NCBI GenBank assembly: GCA_937906495.1
Contig: CALCVT010000100.1
Coordinates: 1 to 17,305 of the forward strand
Reading direction: 5' to 3'
Source: an uncultured Prevotella sp.
Lineage (GTDB): Bacteria > Bacteroidota > Bacteroidia > Bacteroidales > Bacteroidaceae
DNA length: 17,305 nt
Shown here: positions 1 through 8,078 of the stretch, in pieces
Layout: each line of letters opens with the position of its first letter
How positions within the stretch are numbered: the stretch's first letter is position 1
The notes under the pieces: generated by a model
The model's input: the letters and a program-made list of their open reading frames with translations, nothing else
What the model was told of the DNA's origin: nothing
The model's database searches: none
Program-made: the position numbers and the translations under genes

Positions 1-93
1 CATTCTAACTGGCATTTATATTGTGATTGCACCCAGGCGCAGCCACGCTCCTCACAGCTAAACTGCACGTGAGTCAACATTAACCTTCAACTC

Positions 94-1242
94 ATGCAAC
101 AACCCGACAAACTCACAGCACCCTCATCATACCCGGCCGGCGGCAAAGCGGACATATCCGCCTATCTGCCGGCCGGCTCCCATATTGAAGCGGTGGTGTG
201 CTACCGCAAACCACACGACACACACTACAACCTGCTGATACAAAACCAGCAGCCCCTTGTACTCAACTCCTTGCAGCAAGTTCCGCTCACAGGAGGCTAT
301 GTGGTTATGCCATTTGTCGTAACACCCCATACACCAGTCGTATTTATCACTCCTGATATCCAGGAACATCTGGCTCTACCTGCACCTCAACTTGCCCATA
401 CCCTCTACACCCACACTGACGAGGCTGCACAACGCCTGTCGTATCGGGGGACCTTTGCAGCCGCCCACAGCCGCCTGCTTCAAGGCGAGTTGCAAAAAAT
501 GGTGCTTTCGCGCCGCTTGCACATCAACCTGCAAGCCCAAACTGAAACTGCTGCATTGCAGCAGCCACAACTGCACCAACTGTGCACCCGGGGCTTCGAC
601 CTCTTTTTAAAAGCCTGCCACTACCGCCCCAATAGTTTTGTGAGTTTTTGGTGGACACGCCAAACTGGTGCCTGGCTTGTAGCTACCCCCGAGCCACTAC
701 TCGAAAAAAGAAACCACGGCTTTGGTACCATTGCCTTGGCCGGCACCTTGCCCTGGAAAAATGGCTGCGAACCGCAATGGGACCACAAAAACCGCGAGGA
801 ACAAGCCATTGTAGCCCGTTTTATTGCTCAACAGCTACAGGGCGTGGCAACCGATGTAAAACAATCGGAAACCTACTCGCTGCGAGCCGGCAACATCCAG
901 CACCTTTGTACTGACTTCAACTTTGGATTACCCTCCGACAAAGCCATACGGCAATTGCTTTGCCACCTGCACCCCACACCTGCCGTGTGCGGACTACCAC
1001 GCAACGAAGCTTTAAAGGCTATCGAGAACGACGAAACCGAACCCCGCCGCTATTATGCCGGCTTCAGCGGGCCTCTCTTGCTCCAGGGCGACACGAGCTT
1101 ATATGTTTCGCTGCGCTGCATGGAGTTTGACCTTGAACAGGCCACCCTCTATGCCGGTGGCGGACTGATGCCCGAAAGCAACGAACAGGATGAATGGGAC
1201 GAAACAGGACGCAAGCTGCAAACGATGCTCCAACTCTTCTGA
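94..1242 (+). CDS. menF: Isochorismate synthase MenF
   Basis: Converts chorismate to isochorismate, the committed step into menaquinone synthesis, in the cytosol. The 382-residue product has the chorismate-binding fold of the MenF/EntC/TrpE family in its C-terminal two thirds. K135 in KMVLSR matches the catalytic lysine (K190 of E. coli MenF), E200 in ATPEPLL matches the family S/TPE acid, and ALAGT (214-218), HPTPAVCGLPR (293-303), YYAGFSG (320-326) and LYAGGGL (352-358) are the usual conserved blocks. The EQDEWDE stretch near 364-370 carries the C-terminal magnesium-binding acidic residues. It is shorter than E. coli MenF (about 430) because the N-terminal part is compact. The ATG at 94 has no Shine-Dalgarno, normal for this phylum. 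It is first in the men run; menD starts 125 bp after its stop. Identification as MenF rather than another chorismate enzyme rests mainly on the neighbours. Confidence 0.95.
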   Translation: MQQPDKLTAPSSYPAGGKADISAYLPAGSHIEAVVCYRKPHDTHYNLLIQNQQPLVLNSLQQVPLTGGYVVMPFVVTPHTPVVFITPDIQEHLALPAPQLAHTLYTHTDEAAQRLSYRGTFAAAHSRLLQGELQKMVLSRRLHINLQAQTETAALQQPQLHQLCTRGFDLFLKACHYRPNSFVSFWWTRQTGAWLVATPEPLLEKRNHGFGTIALAGTLPWKNGCEPQWDHKNREEQAIVARFIAQQLQGVATDVKQSETYSLRAGNIQHLCTDFNFGLPSDKAIRQLLCHLHPTPAVCGLPRNEALKAIENDETEPRRYYAGFSGPLLLQGDTSLYVSLRCMEFDLEQATLYAGGGLMPESNEQDEWDETGRKLQTMLQLF

Positions 1243-1254
1243 TACATTCTGACT

Positions 1255-1335
1255 TGAGCAATCAACCGCTCATAAAGATTCGTGAGCAACACTACTTTTG
1301 AACCCCATGCGCAACGCATGGTACAACCTGCTCAC
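1255..1335 (+). promoter_or_regulatory. menF-menD spacer: candidate internal promoter and hairpins
   Basis: The spacer holds a match to the Bacteroidota -7 element, TACTTTTG at 1293-1300, without a clear -33 TTTG at the right distance. It also holds three inverted repeats: tgagc/gctca (1255-1259 with 1268-1272), an outer gtgagca/tgctcac pair (1282-1288 with 1329-1335), and an inner ccatgcg-caa-cgcatgg hairpin (1305-1321). A transcript starting near 1307 would begin at the inner hairpin and leave a leader of about 60 nt before menD. The hairpins lack a U tract, so they do not look like a terminator. The promoter reading is an inference. Confidence 0.35.
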
Positions 1336-1367
1336 CGCACACTACTCATGCTAACAACAACTCTTCA

Positions 1368-2996
1368 GTGTACTGCGATACTCCACAAGTAAACCAACTC
1401 ACAGCCTTGCTGCAAGCCCACGGCATTCACAACATTGTTGTGTGTCCGGGATCACGCAACGGCACCATCGTACATAATCTGCATGCGGCCGGCGCGGCCT
1501 TCAGCCTTTACCCTGCTACCGACGAGCGCAGCGCGGCCTTCGTTGCATTAGGCATCTGTTTGGCAACTCAAGAGCCGGCAGCCGTATGTGTTACCTCGGG
1601 ATCAGCACTCCTGGGCTGCCTGCCTGCAGTGGCCGAAGCCTGCTACCGGCATTTGCCCCTGCTCGTTATATCGGCCGACCGGCCGGCAAACTGGATTGGA
1701 CAACTCGATGGGCAAACCCTACAACAGGAAGGAGCATTGTTGCCCTACTGCAACACCCACAATGTGTGCGTACCGCACAGCTCCGAAGACAGTTGGGCCA
1801 ATAACCGCCGCATCAACGCAGCGCTCAATGCCCTGCAAACTCCCGCCTGCGGCCCGGTGCACATCAATGTGCAAATTGCCGAACCTATGTTTAGCTTTAC
1901 AACCAAGCAACTGCCCAACGAACGGGTGGTGCGCTGCCTAAACATTGCTACCCAATACACACTGCCCAACGAACTGTTACAAACAATAGCAGAGGCGCGA
2001 CTGCCTGCCTTACTGATTGGACAATACGAACGCGGCGACCTGCGCCACGAAATTGACCAACTCGACAACAATGGGCAATTGCTCGTGCTGCCTGAGGTAA
2101 TTGCTGATGTGCCTGGCAACTGGCGCATGGAAGTAATCGACCAACTGGACGAAGCTACTACAACCCTGCTTCCTGATTTAGTTATCCAGCTTGGCGGAAA
2201 CTTTGTGCACAAACGCTTTAAACGCCTGCTGCGACAAGCAAGCGGGTGCCGTGTTATACGTATTGGACATGACAGCGAGGTGCCCGACACCTTCTGTCAT
2301 CTCTACACCTATATCCAGGCACCCGAGCAACCCATTCTGCAAGAACTCTGTACCCATCTGCCCCACCAACACACCGGGGTACTCAAGGCACAAAGGGCCT
2401 ATGTACAGCAGTACGAAGCCCTCTATCAAACACAAATAGCCTCCTGCATCCCCAACGGGCAACTTACTTTTGCCAATGTGATGGTACTGCTGAAACAAGC
2501 CCTGCAACAATGTACCGAACCCTTTAGTCTGCATCTGGCCAACAGCACGGCCGTGCGTGCAGCAGGCAAGGTGTTCGAAGCGGGCAACTTCCCCATCTTC
2601 TGCAACCGAGGGGTAAACGGCATCGAGGGCTCACTCTCAACCGCAGTAGGTTATGCTTTGAAAATGTGGGGACTGAGCATTGCTGTTATCGGCGACTTGA
2701 GTTTTTTTTACGATGCCAACGCACTATGGAATACACAATTGCCAACTAACTTGCGCGTACTGCTACTCAACAACGGACATGGTGCTATCTTCGACCATTT
2801 ACCCGGACTCGACCAGTCGCCTGCCCGCAACCGCTATATAGCGGCTGGAGAGCAACACTTTAGTGCCGAAGGCATTGCTCATACCTTTGGAGCCGACTAT
2901 CTGCGGGCTACGTCAATACAAGACCTCATTACCGCACTCCCTCAATGGCTATCGGCCACCAACAAAGCCCGAATTCTTGAGGTTTGCCTACCCTAA
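1368..2996 (+). CDS. menD: SEPHCHC synthase MenD (ThDP-dependent)
   Basis: Joins isochorismate and 2-oxoglutarate with loss of CO2 to give 2-succinyl-5-enolpyruvyl-6-hydroxy-3-cyclohexene-1-carboxylate. At 542 residues it has normal family length. Visible motifs are CPGSRNG (26-32), DERSAAF (52-58) with E53 as the ThDP-activating glutamate, SGSALLG in the N-terminal catalytic half, and the ThDP/Mg motif beginning GDLSFFYDANALWN at G442, with D443 and the downstream LLNNGHGAIF segment. The start is a GTG at 1368: it gives MYCDTPQVNQL, which matches how family members begin, and the nearest upstream ATG (1348) is out of frame. A hairpin-rich spacer precedes it and menB follows after 33 bp, so at least menD-menB are probably cotranscribed. 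Confidence 0.96.
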   Translation: MYCDTPQVNQLTALLQAHGIHNIVVCPGSRNGTIVHNLHAAGAAFSLYPATDERSAAFVALGICLATQEPAAVCVTSGSALLGCLPAVAEACYRHLPLLVISADRPANWIGQLDGQTLQQEGALLPYCNTHNVCVPHSSEDSWANNRRINAALNALQTPACGPVHINVQIAEPMFSFTTKQLPNERVVRCLNIATQYTLPNELLQTIAEARLPALLIGQYERGDLRHEIDQLDNNGQLLVLPEVIADVPGNWRMEVIDQLDEATTTLLPDLVIQLGGNFVHKRFKRLLRQASGCRVIRIGHDSEVPDTFCHLYTYIQAPEQPILQELCTHLPHQHTGVLKAQRAYVQQYEALYQTQIASCIPNGQLTFANVMVLLKQALQQCTEPFSLHLANSTAVRAAGKVFEAGNFPIFCNRGVNGIEGSLSTAVGYALKMWGLSIAVIGDLSFFYDANALWNTQLPTNLRVLLLNNGHGAIFDHLPGLDQSPARNRYIAAGEQHFSAEGIAHTFGADYLRATSIQDLITALPQWLSATNKARILEVCLP

Positions 2997-3029
2997 AACA
3001 ATTCAAATAAACCCTATAAAACTCTTCAC

Positions 3030-3845
3030 ATGAGAACTTGGACCAAGATAAAGGACTACGAGGAAATCCTCTTCGACGCTTACAACGGCATTGCCCGTAT
3101 TACCATTAACCGCCCGCGCTACCGCAATGCTTTTACCCCTTGCACCGTAGCCGAAATCAGCGATGCGATGCGCTATTGCCGCGAAGCACAGGAAATTGGG
3201 GTTGTCGTACTGACAGGTGCCGGTGACAAAGCATTCTGCTCGGGTGGTGACATGCACGTTAAAGGCCGCGGAGGATACGTTGGCGGCGACGGCGTGCCCC
3301 GACTCAATGTTTTGGACGTTCAAAAACAAATTCGCTCGCTCCCGAAACCTGTTATTGCCATGGTCAACGGCTATGCCATTGGCGGAGGCCACGTGCTGCA
3401 TTTGATGTGCGACCTGACCATCGCTTCTGAAAACGCTATCTTCGGACAGACAGGGCCCAAAGTCGGTTCGTTCGATGCCGGCTTCGGTGCATCGTATCTG
3501 GCACGAATCGTCGGACAGAAGAAGGCACGCGAAATCTGGTTCCTTTGCCGACAATATTCGGCAGCCGAGGCCGAACGCATGGGCATGGTCAATAAAGTAG
3601 TACCCTTTGACAAACTCGAAGACGAAGTGGTAGAATGGGCTGAAACCATGATGGAACGTTCCCCTCTTGCCTTGCGTATGATTAAAGCCGGTCTCAATGC
3701 CGAACTCGACGGACAAGCCGGTATTCAAGAACTTGCGGGCGATGCAACTATGCTGTACTACATGCTCGACGAGGCTCAAGAAGGCGGACGCGCATTCCTT
3801 GAAAAGCGCAAACCCGACTTTAAAAAATATCCCAAGCTTCCTTAA
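3030..3845 (+). CDS. menB: 1,4-dihydroxy-2-naphthoyl-CoA synthase MenB
   Basis: Crotonase-family enzyme that cyclises o-succinylbenzoyl-CoA to 1,4-dihydroxy-2-naphthoyl-CoA in a Dieckmann-type reaction. At 271 residues it aligns closely with E. coli MenB from memory (constant offset of 14 in the second half). CSGGD (70-74) and GGGHVLH form the oxyanion and CoA region. Q140-T-G142 matches the QTG of bicarbonate-dependent type I MenB, whereas type II enzymes have Asp at the Gly position. S147 and D149 in VGSFD and Y244 match the catalytic S161, D163 and Y258 of the E. coli enzyme. KKAREIW and the C-terminal KRKPDF are also typical. It lies 33 bp after menD and 174 bp before menC-menE. Confidence 0.97.
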   Translation: MRTWTKIKDYEEILFDAYNGIARITINRPRYRNAFTPCTVAEISDAMRYCREAQEIGVVVLTGAGDKAFCSGGDMHVKGRGGYVGGDGVPRLNVLDVQKQIRSLPKPVIAMVNGYAIGGGHVLHLMCDLTIASENAIFGQTGPKVGSFDAGFGASYLARIVGQKKAREIWFLCRQYSAAEAERMGMVNKVVPFDKLEDEVVEWAETMMERSPLALRMIKAGLNAELDGQAGIQELAGDATMLYYMLDEAQEGGRAFLEKRKPDFKKYPKLP

Positions 3846-3857
3846 TATACAAAGCTG

Positions 3858-3959
3858 CGCCTTACTCTGCTGAGGCGGCATGCTTTATTATAAAATGCTG
3901 CGGTGCCTTTTCATAGAGCTTGATAACAAACTCTAAGCACCGCACCCCGAATTGTCGGG
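3858..3959 (+). promoter_or_regulatory. Structured spacer between menB and menC-menE
   Basis: The 174-bp spacer contains a series of inverted repeats. The clearest is an 8-bp arm tgcggtgc (3899-3906) with gcaccgca (3937-3944), enclosing a 5-bp tagag/ctcta stem (3914-3918 with 3931-3935). Right after it comes cccga-attg-tcggg (3946-3959), and before it a weaker cgcct/aggcg pair (3858-3862 with 3873-3877). None is followed by a T run, so a simple terminator is unlikely. It may be an mRNA processing or stability element, or a regulated leader for the downstream gene. The pairing is seen in the sequence; the function is unknown. Confidence 0.4.
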
Positions 3960-4019
3960 AAGCATTCCTGGCTATTACAGGAGTACCCACCCTTTTTCTG
4001 AAATCCAATTTCAAAGACT

Positions 4020-6071
4020 ATGCATTTCCTTCCCTTCCGTCTGCGTGTAGTTCCGCGTACGCTGCGCTTTAAGCAGCCGGCCGGTACTTCACGGGGCATT
4101 TATTACGAACGTAAGGTTTGGTATATTGTCATCACTTCGGCCGACCCTCAAATTCGTTTTACCGGTATCGGCGAGTGCGCTCCGCTACACGACTTAAGCT
4201 GCGACTACGACGCCAACTACGAAGAACGGTTACGCAAGGTGTGCCGCGAGGTCGAGGAAGCCCAGGCTCTCAACTCCGAATCCTTGCGACACTTCCCTTC
4301 CATGCTCTTTGGTTTGCAAACTGCTTTCCGTTCAGCAGCCGGTTCGCTACAGGGAAACTACCTGCGGCTTTACCCATCCGACTTTACCCGTGGCGAACGC
4401 TGTATACCTATTAACGGATTGGTGTGGATGGGTTCGTTCGACGAGATGTGCCAGCGAATGGAAGAAAAGTTAGCATCAGGTTTTCGCTGTGTCAAACTCA
4501 AAATTGGAGCCATCGACTTTGATAGTGAGTTGGAACTCATCCGAAAACTCCGGCAGCGCTACAGTGCCGACGACATTGAGCTACGCGTCGATGCCAATGG
4601 TGCCTTCAGTACTAACGAGGCCCTGCCCAAACTCCGGCAACTGGCAGCCTACCACCTGCATAGCATTGAGCAACCCATCCGGCAGGGACAATGGGACGAA
4701 ATGGCAAAACTGTGTGCCCAGACCCCCCTGCCCATTGCTCTTGACGAGGAGTTGATTGGCGTAAACGACCTTGCCCAAAAGGAAGCTCTGCTCAACACCA
4801 TCCGTCCACACTACCTGGTACTCAAACCAAGCCTGCACGGTGCATTTACCGGAGCTGCCGAATGGATGAACCTGGCCCGCGAACGCGGTATTGGCTACTG
4901 GACGACCTCGGCACTCGAAAGTAACATCGGTCTGAATGCCATTGCGCAATGGTGTGCAGCCATCGACGGAAACAGTTCGCTGCCACAAGGACTGGGAACG
5001 GGGCAACTCTTCGAAACCAATGCCCATACCCCCATCAGCATCGAGGGCGATTGCCTATGGTTCGGCAATGCCAAACAACGAACCTTCGAAACTGAAATTG
5101 CCGACTTCAAGCTACGCTGGCTCAACGATAGCCCTACCATGACAGTACATACTTCCGGAAGTACCGGAACACCTCAAAGCATGGAGGCCGGGAAGCTACG
5201 TATGTGGGCAAGTGCCCAGGCAACTATCAAGGCTCTGGGCTTACAGCCCAACAACACGGCCCTGCTGTGCATGCCCTTGAAGTATATTGCCGGACAAATG
5301 ATGCTCGTACGCTCATTTGCAGCTCCGTTGCAACTGGTAGCGGTAGCTCCCTCCTCACATCCTTATGCCCACTTACACGATGCACCCGACTTTGCAGCCC
5401 TTACCCCCATGCAGGTATACGAAAGCCTTAAAGTGCCTCATGAACGTTCGCTCCTGCGCCGTACACTCTGCCTGATTATTGGCGGAGGAGCTATTTCGCC
5501 CGAATTGGAGGCCACACTCAAAAACTTTCCCAACCCGGTGTGGAGCACGTATGGTATGACCGAAACCCTATCGCACATAGCCCTGCGACGGGTTAATGGT
5601 CCTGAGGCCTCCGACAGCTACTGTCCGCTGCCCGGTGTAAGCGTTTCGCTCTCAGACAAGGGCACACTCATTATCGATGCTCCTGAGATTGCAGCCCAAC
5701 AACTCCATACAAACGATCTGGCCGAAATCTTGCCCAACGGACACTTCCGCCTGATTGGCCGACGCGACAACGTGGTTTGTTCGGGAGGCATTAAGCTCCA
5801 ACTCGAGGATATTGAAAAAATACTGACTGCCCTGCCGGTACCCACACAGCTCACGGCCGTTCCCGATGCCCGTCTGGGCGAAGCGCTCACCCTGCTCTAT
5901 GTTTCGGAGACCGACCGGAACAACGAACTCGAAGCCGAGTGCCGCCAACTGCTCAACGCCTATAGTGTGCCACGCCACTACCTGCGTGTTGAAAACCTGC
6001 CTACTACCGAAACCGGTAAGCCGGCACGTGCCCTGGCCAAGCATTTAGCCCAGCAGCTACTACACAAATAG
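4020..6071 (+). CDS. menC-menE: Fused o-succinylbenzoate synthase MenC / o-succinylbenzoyl-CoA ligase MenE
   Basis: One 683-residue reading frame carries two consecutive pathway steps. Residues 1 to about 350 are an enolase-superfamily OSB synthase that dehydrates SHCHC: catalytic K159-x-K161, metal ligands D191, E217 and D242, and K269 in LVLKPS are all present. Residues from about 365 on are a compact acyl-CoA synthetase: ATP loop TSGSTGTPQ (378-386), YGMTET (511-516), GRRDN (580-584), SGGIK (588-592) and catalytic K667 in TGKPARA. This half is about 315 residues, much shorter than E. coli MenE (about 450), starting directly at the ATP loop region as in short Bacteroidales MenE proteins. 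The ATP loop ends in Q386 where Lys is usual. No stop or clear internal start separates the halves; the linker runs around 345-370. The product o-succinylbenzoyl-CoA is the substrate of the upstream MenB. Confidence 0.93.
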   Translation: MHFLPFRLRVVPRTLRFKQPAGTSRGIYYERKVWYIVITSADPQIRFTGIGECAPLHDLSCDYDANYEERLRKVCREVEEAQALNSESLRHFPSMLFGLQTAFRSAAGSLQGNYLRLYPSDFTRGERCIPINGLVWMGSFDEMCQRMEEKLASGFRCVKLKIGAIDFDSELELIRKLRQRYSADDIELRVDANGAFSTNEALPKLRQLAAYHLHSIEQPIRQGQWDEMAKLCAQTPLPIALDEELIGVNDLAQKEALLNTIRPHYLVLKPSLHGAFTGAAEWMNLARERGIGYWTTSALESNIGLNAIAQWCAAIDGNSSLPQGLGTGQLFETNAHTPISIEGDCLWFGNAKQRTFETEIADFKLRWLNDSPTMTVHTSGSTGTPQSMEAGKLRMWASAQATIKALGLQPNNTALLCMPLKYIAGQMMLVRSFAAPLQLVAVAPSSHPYAHLHDAPDFAALTPMQVYESLKVPHERSLLRRTLCLIIGGGAISPELEATLKNFPNPVWSTYGMTETLSHIALRRVNGPEASDSYCPLPGVSVSLSDKGTLIIDAPEIAAQQLHTNDLAEILPNGHFRLIGRRDNVVCSGGIKLQLEDIEKILTALPVPTQLTAVPDARLGEALTLLYVSETDRNNELEAECRQLLNAYSVPRHYLRVENLPTTETGKPARALAKHLAQQLLHK

Positions 6072-6157
6072 TACGCACAACTCCCGGCAGCAACCACTCC
6101 CCTACTGTGTCCAACACTTTATAACCTACCGAACGTTTTTTCATCTCACTGCAAACA

Positions 6158-8008
6158 ATGAAGCCAAACACCCGCAAACAATCCATCGAACTTCTGGCAC
6201 CGGCACGCAATGCCGACTGTGGCATCGAAGCCATCCGTCACGGCGCCGATGCCGTATATATCGGAGGGCCGAGTTTCGGAGCACGCGCAGCAGCAGGCAA
6301 CTCTATTGAGGACATTGCCCGCCTTTGCGATTTTGCCCACCTTTTTGGCGCACGCATCTACGTTACGTTCAACACTATTTTGTGGAACGACGAACTGAAC
6401 GAGGCCGAACAAATGGTGTGGAAACTCTACCGCGCCGGAGTTGATGCCTTGATTGTGCAAGACCTGGCACTGCTCGAAATGAACCTGCCCCCCATTGCCC
6501 TGCATGCCTCAACCCAGATGGACAACTATACGCCTGAAAAGGCACAATGGCTCGAAGCTGCGGGTTTCAAGCAAATTGTAGTGGCTCGCGAAACACCTGC
6601 CGAACAACTTAGAGCTATTGCCCAGGCTGTCAAAGTGCCCATCGAAGCCTTTGTTCACGGAGCACTCTGCGTGAGCTACAGCGGTCGCTGTTATGCCTCG
6701 CAACACTGCTTCGGGCGGTCGGCCAACCGGGGATGCTGTGCCCAATTCTGCCGTTTGGCCTTTGACCTCATTGATGCCAAAGGACGTGTTCTTGTAGCCG
6801 ACAGTCACCTGCTTTCGTTACGCGACATGAACCGAACCGATGCCATCGAGGAGATGATGGATGCCGGTGTACGCTCATTCAAAATTGAGGGGCGGCTTAA
6901 AGATACAAGCTATGTCAAAAACGTAACAGGCTGGTACAGGCAACACATTGATGCCATCATAGCTCGCCGGCCCGACGACTTTGTACGCGCCTCGTACGGC
7001 TCGTCAAAACTCACCTTTACCCCCAACGTTGACCGTAGCTTTAACCGCGGATTTACCGAGTACTTTTTGCACGGACGTACAGCAGCACCGGTTTACTCCT
7101 TTGTATCGCCCAAAGCTACAGGGCCGCTCATCGGCGAGGTGATACGCGTAAACCGCCAAAGCCTGGTGTACCAACCCACATCGCACCTGGCGGCTCCTGT
7201 CGTGGCTGGCGATGGGCTATGTTTTGCAGGGTCTGACGGCAAGTTGCAAGGCTTTAGAGTGAACCGGGCCGAAGGCAACGAAATTTTTCCGAACCGCATG
7301 CCACGCCTGCGACCGGGTACCCGCCTGCACCGCAGTCTCGACTTTGCCTTTGGCATGATGCTCGATAAACCTACTGCCAAGCGCACCCTACTCACCCACA
7401 TTGCACTACGTGAAATACCAACCGGCTATGCTATCGATATGGCCGACGAGAGCGGCAGCCACGTAACGGTGGCTTTTGAACAGACACACGAGGCTGCCCA
7501 CTCACCGCAAAAAGAGGCCATTGTGCGGCAACTGTCAAAACTTGGCGACACCTGCTTCGAAGCTGGAATCGTGACCGTTGAAACACAGGGCGAACGGTTT
7601 ATTCCGGCCTCTACACTTACTAAATGGCGACGAGCGGCAGCCGATGCACTGCTACGCACACACCGCATGAACTACTGCCGCGACACCGCACAACAGCCCG
7701 ACCACAAAAAACTCTGCCAACTGCATCCACAGAACCTGGACTTTACAGGCAATGTGGCCAACCGCCTGGCCGAACACTTTTACCACACGCACGGAACAGA
7801 GCATGTGGCACAAGCCTTCGAGGTAGCCGAACCCGACGGCCCGGCTGTTATCATGACCTGCAAACACTGCATACGCCACGCGCTGAACCAGTGCAAAAAA
7901 CAACCCGACAGCATACCCGACCCGCTCTTTCTAAGGTTGCCCGACGGACAGACCTTTGCACTGCGTTTTGATTGCAAACGCTGCGAAATGCAAGTACTCA
8001 AAAAGTAA
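6158..8008 (+). CDS. U32-family protein (RlhA/TrhP-like RNA hydroxylase family, formerly collagenase-like peptidase)
   Basis: A 616-residue U32 protein. Characterised relatives (RlhA, TrhP) hydroxylate cytidine in 23S rRNA or uridine in tRNA using prephenate and depend on iron-sulfur biogenesis; UbiU/UbiV hydroxylate quinone precursors. The N-terminal barrel starts IELLAPARN. The family signature begins at E163 and includes FVHGALC (165-171), with C171, C178, C193/C194 and C198 as the likely Fe-S ligands. The C-terminal half is the extra domain of long U32 proteins (DUF3656-like), ending in two CxxC pairs, C568/C571 and C606/C609, which look like a metal-binding ribbon. It starts 86 bp after menC-menE on the same strand. 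Which RNA (or other substrate) it modifies cannot be told; old annotations as a collagenase or peptidase are probably misleading. Confidence 0.88.
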   Translation: MKPNTRKQSIELLAPARNADCGIEAIRHGADAVYIGGPSFGARAAAGNSIEDIARLCDFAHLFGARIYVTFNTILWNDELNEAEQMVWKLYRAGVDALIVQDLALLEMNLPPIALHASTQMDNYTPEKAQWLEAAGFKQIVVARETPAEQLRAIAQAVKVPIEAFVHGALCVSYSGRCYASQHCFGRSANRGCCAQFCRLAFDLIDAKGRVLVADSHLLSLRDMNRTDAIEEMMDAGVRSFKIEGRLKDTSYVKNVTGWYRQHIDAIIARRPDDFVRASYGSSKLTFTPNVDRSFNRGFTEYFLHGRTAAPVYSFVSPKATGPLIGEVIRVNRQSLVYQPTSHLAAPVVAGDGLCFAGSDGKLQGFRVNRAEGNEIFPNRMPRLRPGTRLHRSLDFAFGMMLDKPTAKRTLLTHIALREIPTGYAIDMADESGSHVTVAFEQTHEAAHSPQKEAIVRQLSKLGDTCFEAGIVTVETQGERFIPASTLTKWRRAAADALLRTHRMNYCRDTAQQPDHKKLCQLHPQNLDFTGNVANRLAEHFYHTHGTEHVAQAFEVAEPDGPAVIMTCKHCIRHALNQCKKQPDSIPDPLFLRLPDGQTFALRFDCKRCEMQVLKK

Positions 8009-8078
8009 CATCCGGCAAATGGCCGGACAGCGGTTACATGCTACCACCAGCTACGGCTGCTTATACTCCCACTAAACC

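Noticed and set aside
3003..3881. Minus-strand open frame of 292 codons opposite menB
   Set aside because: It is the antisense shadow of menB, which is beyond doubt; the long open frame follows from codon bias on the coding strand.
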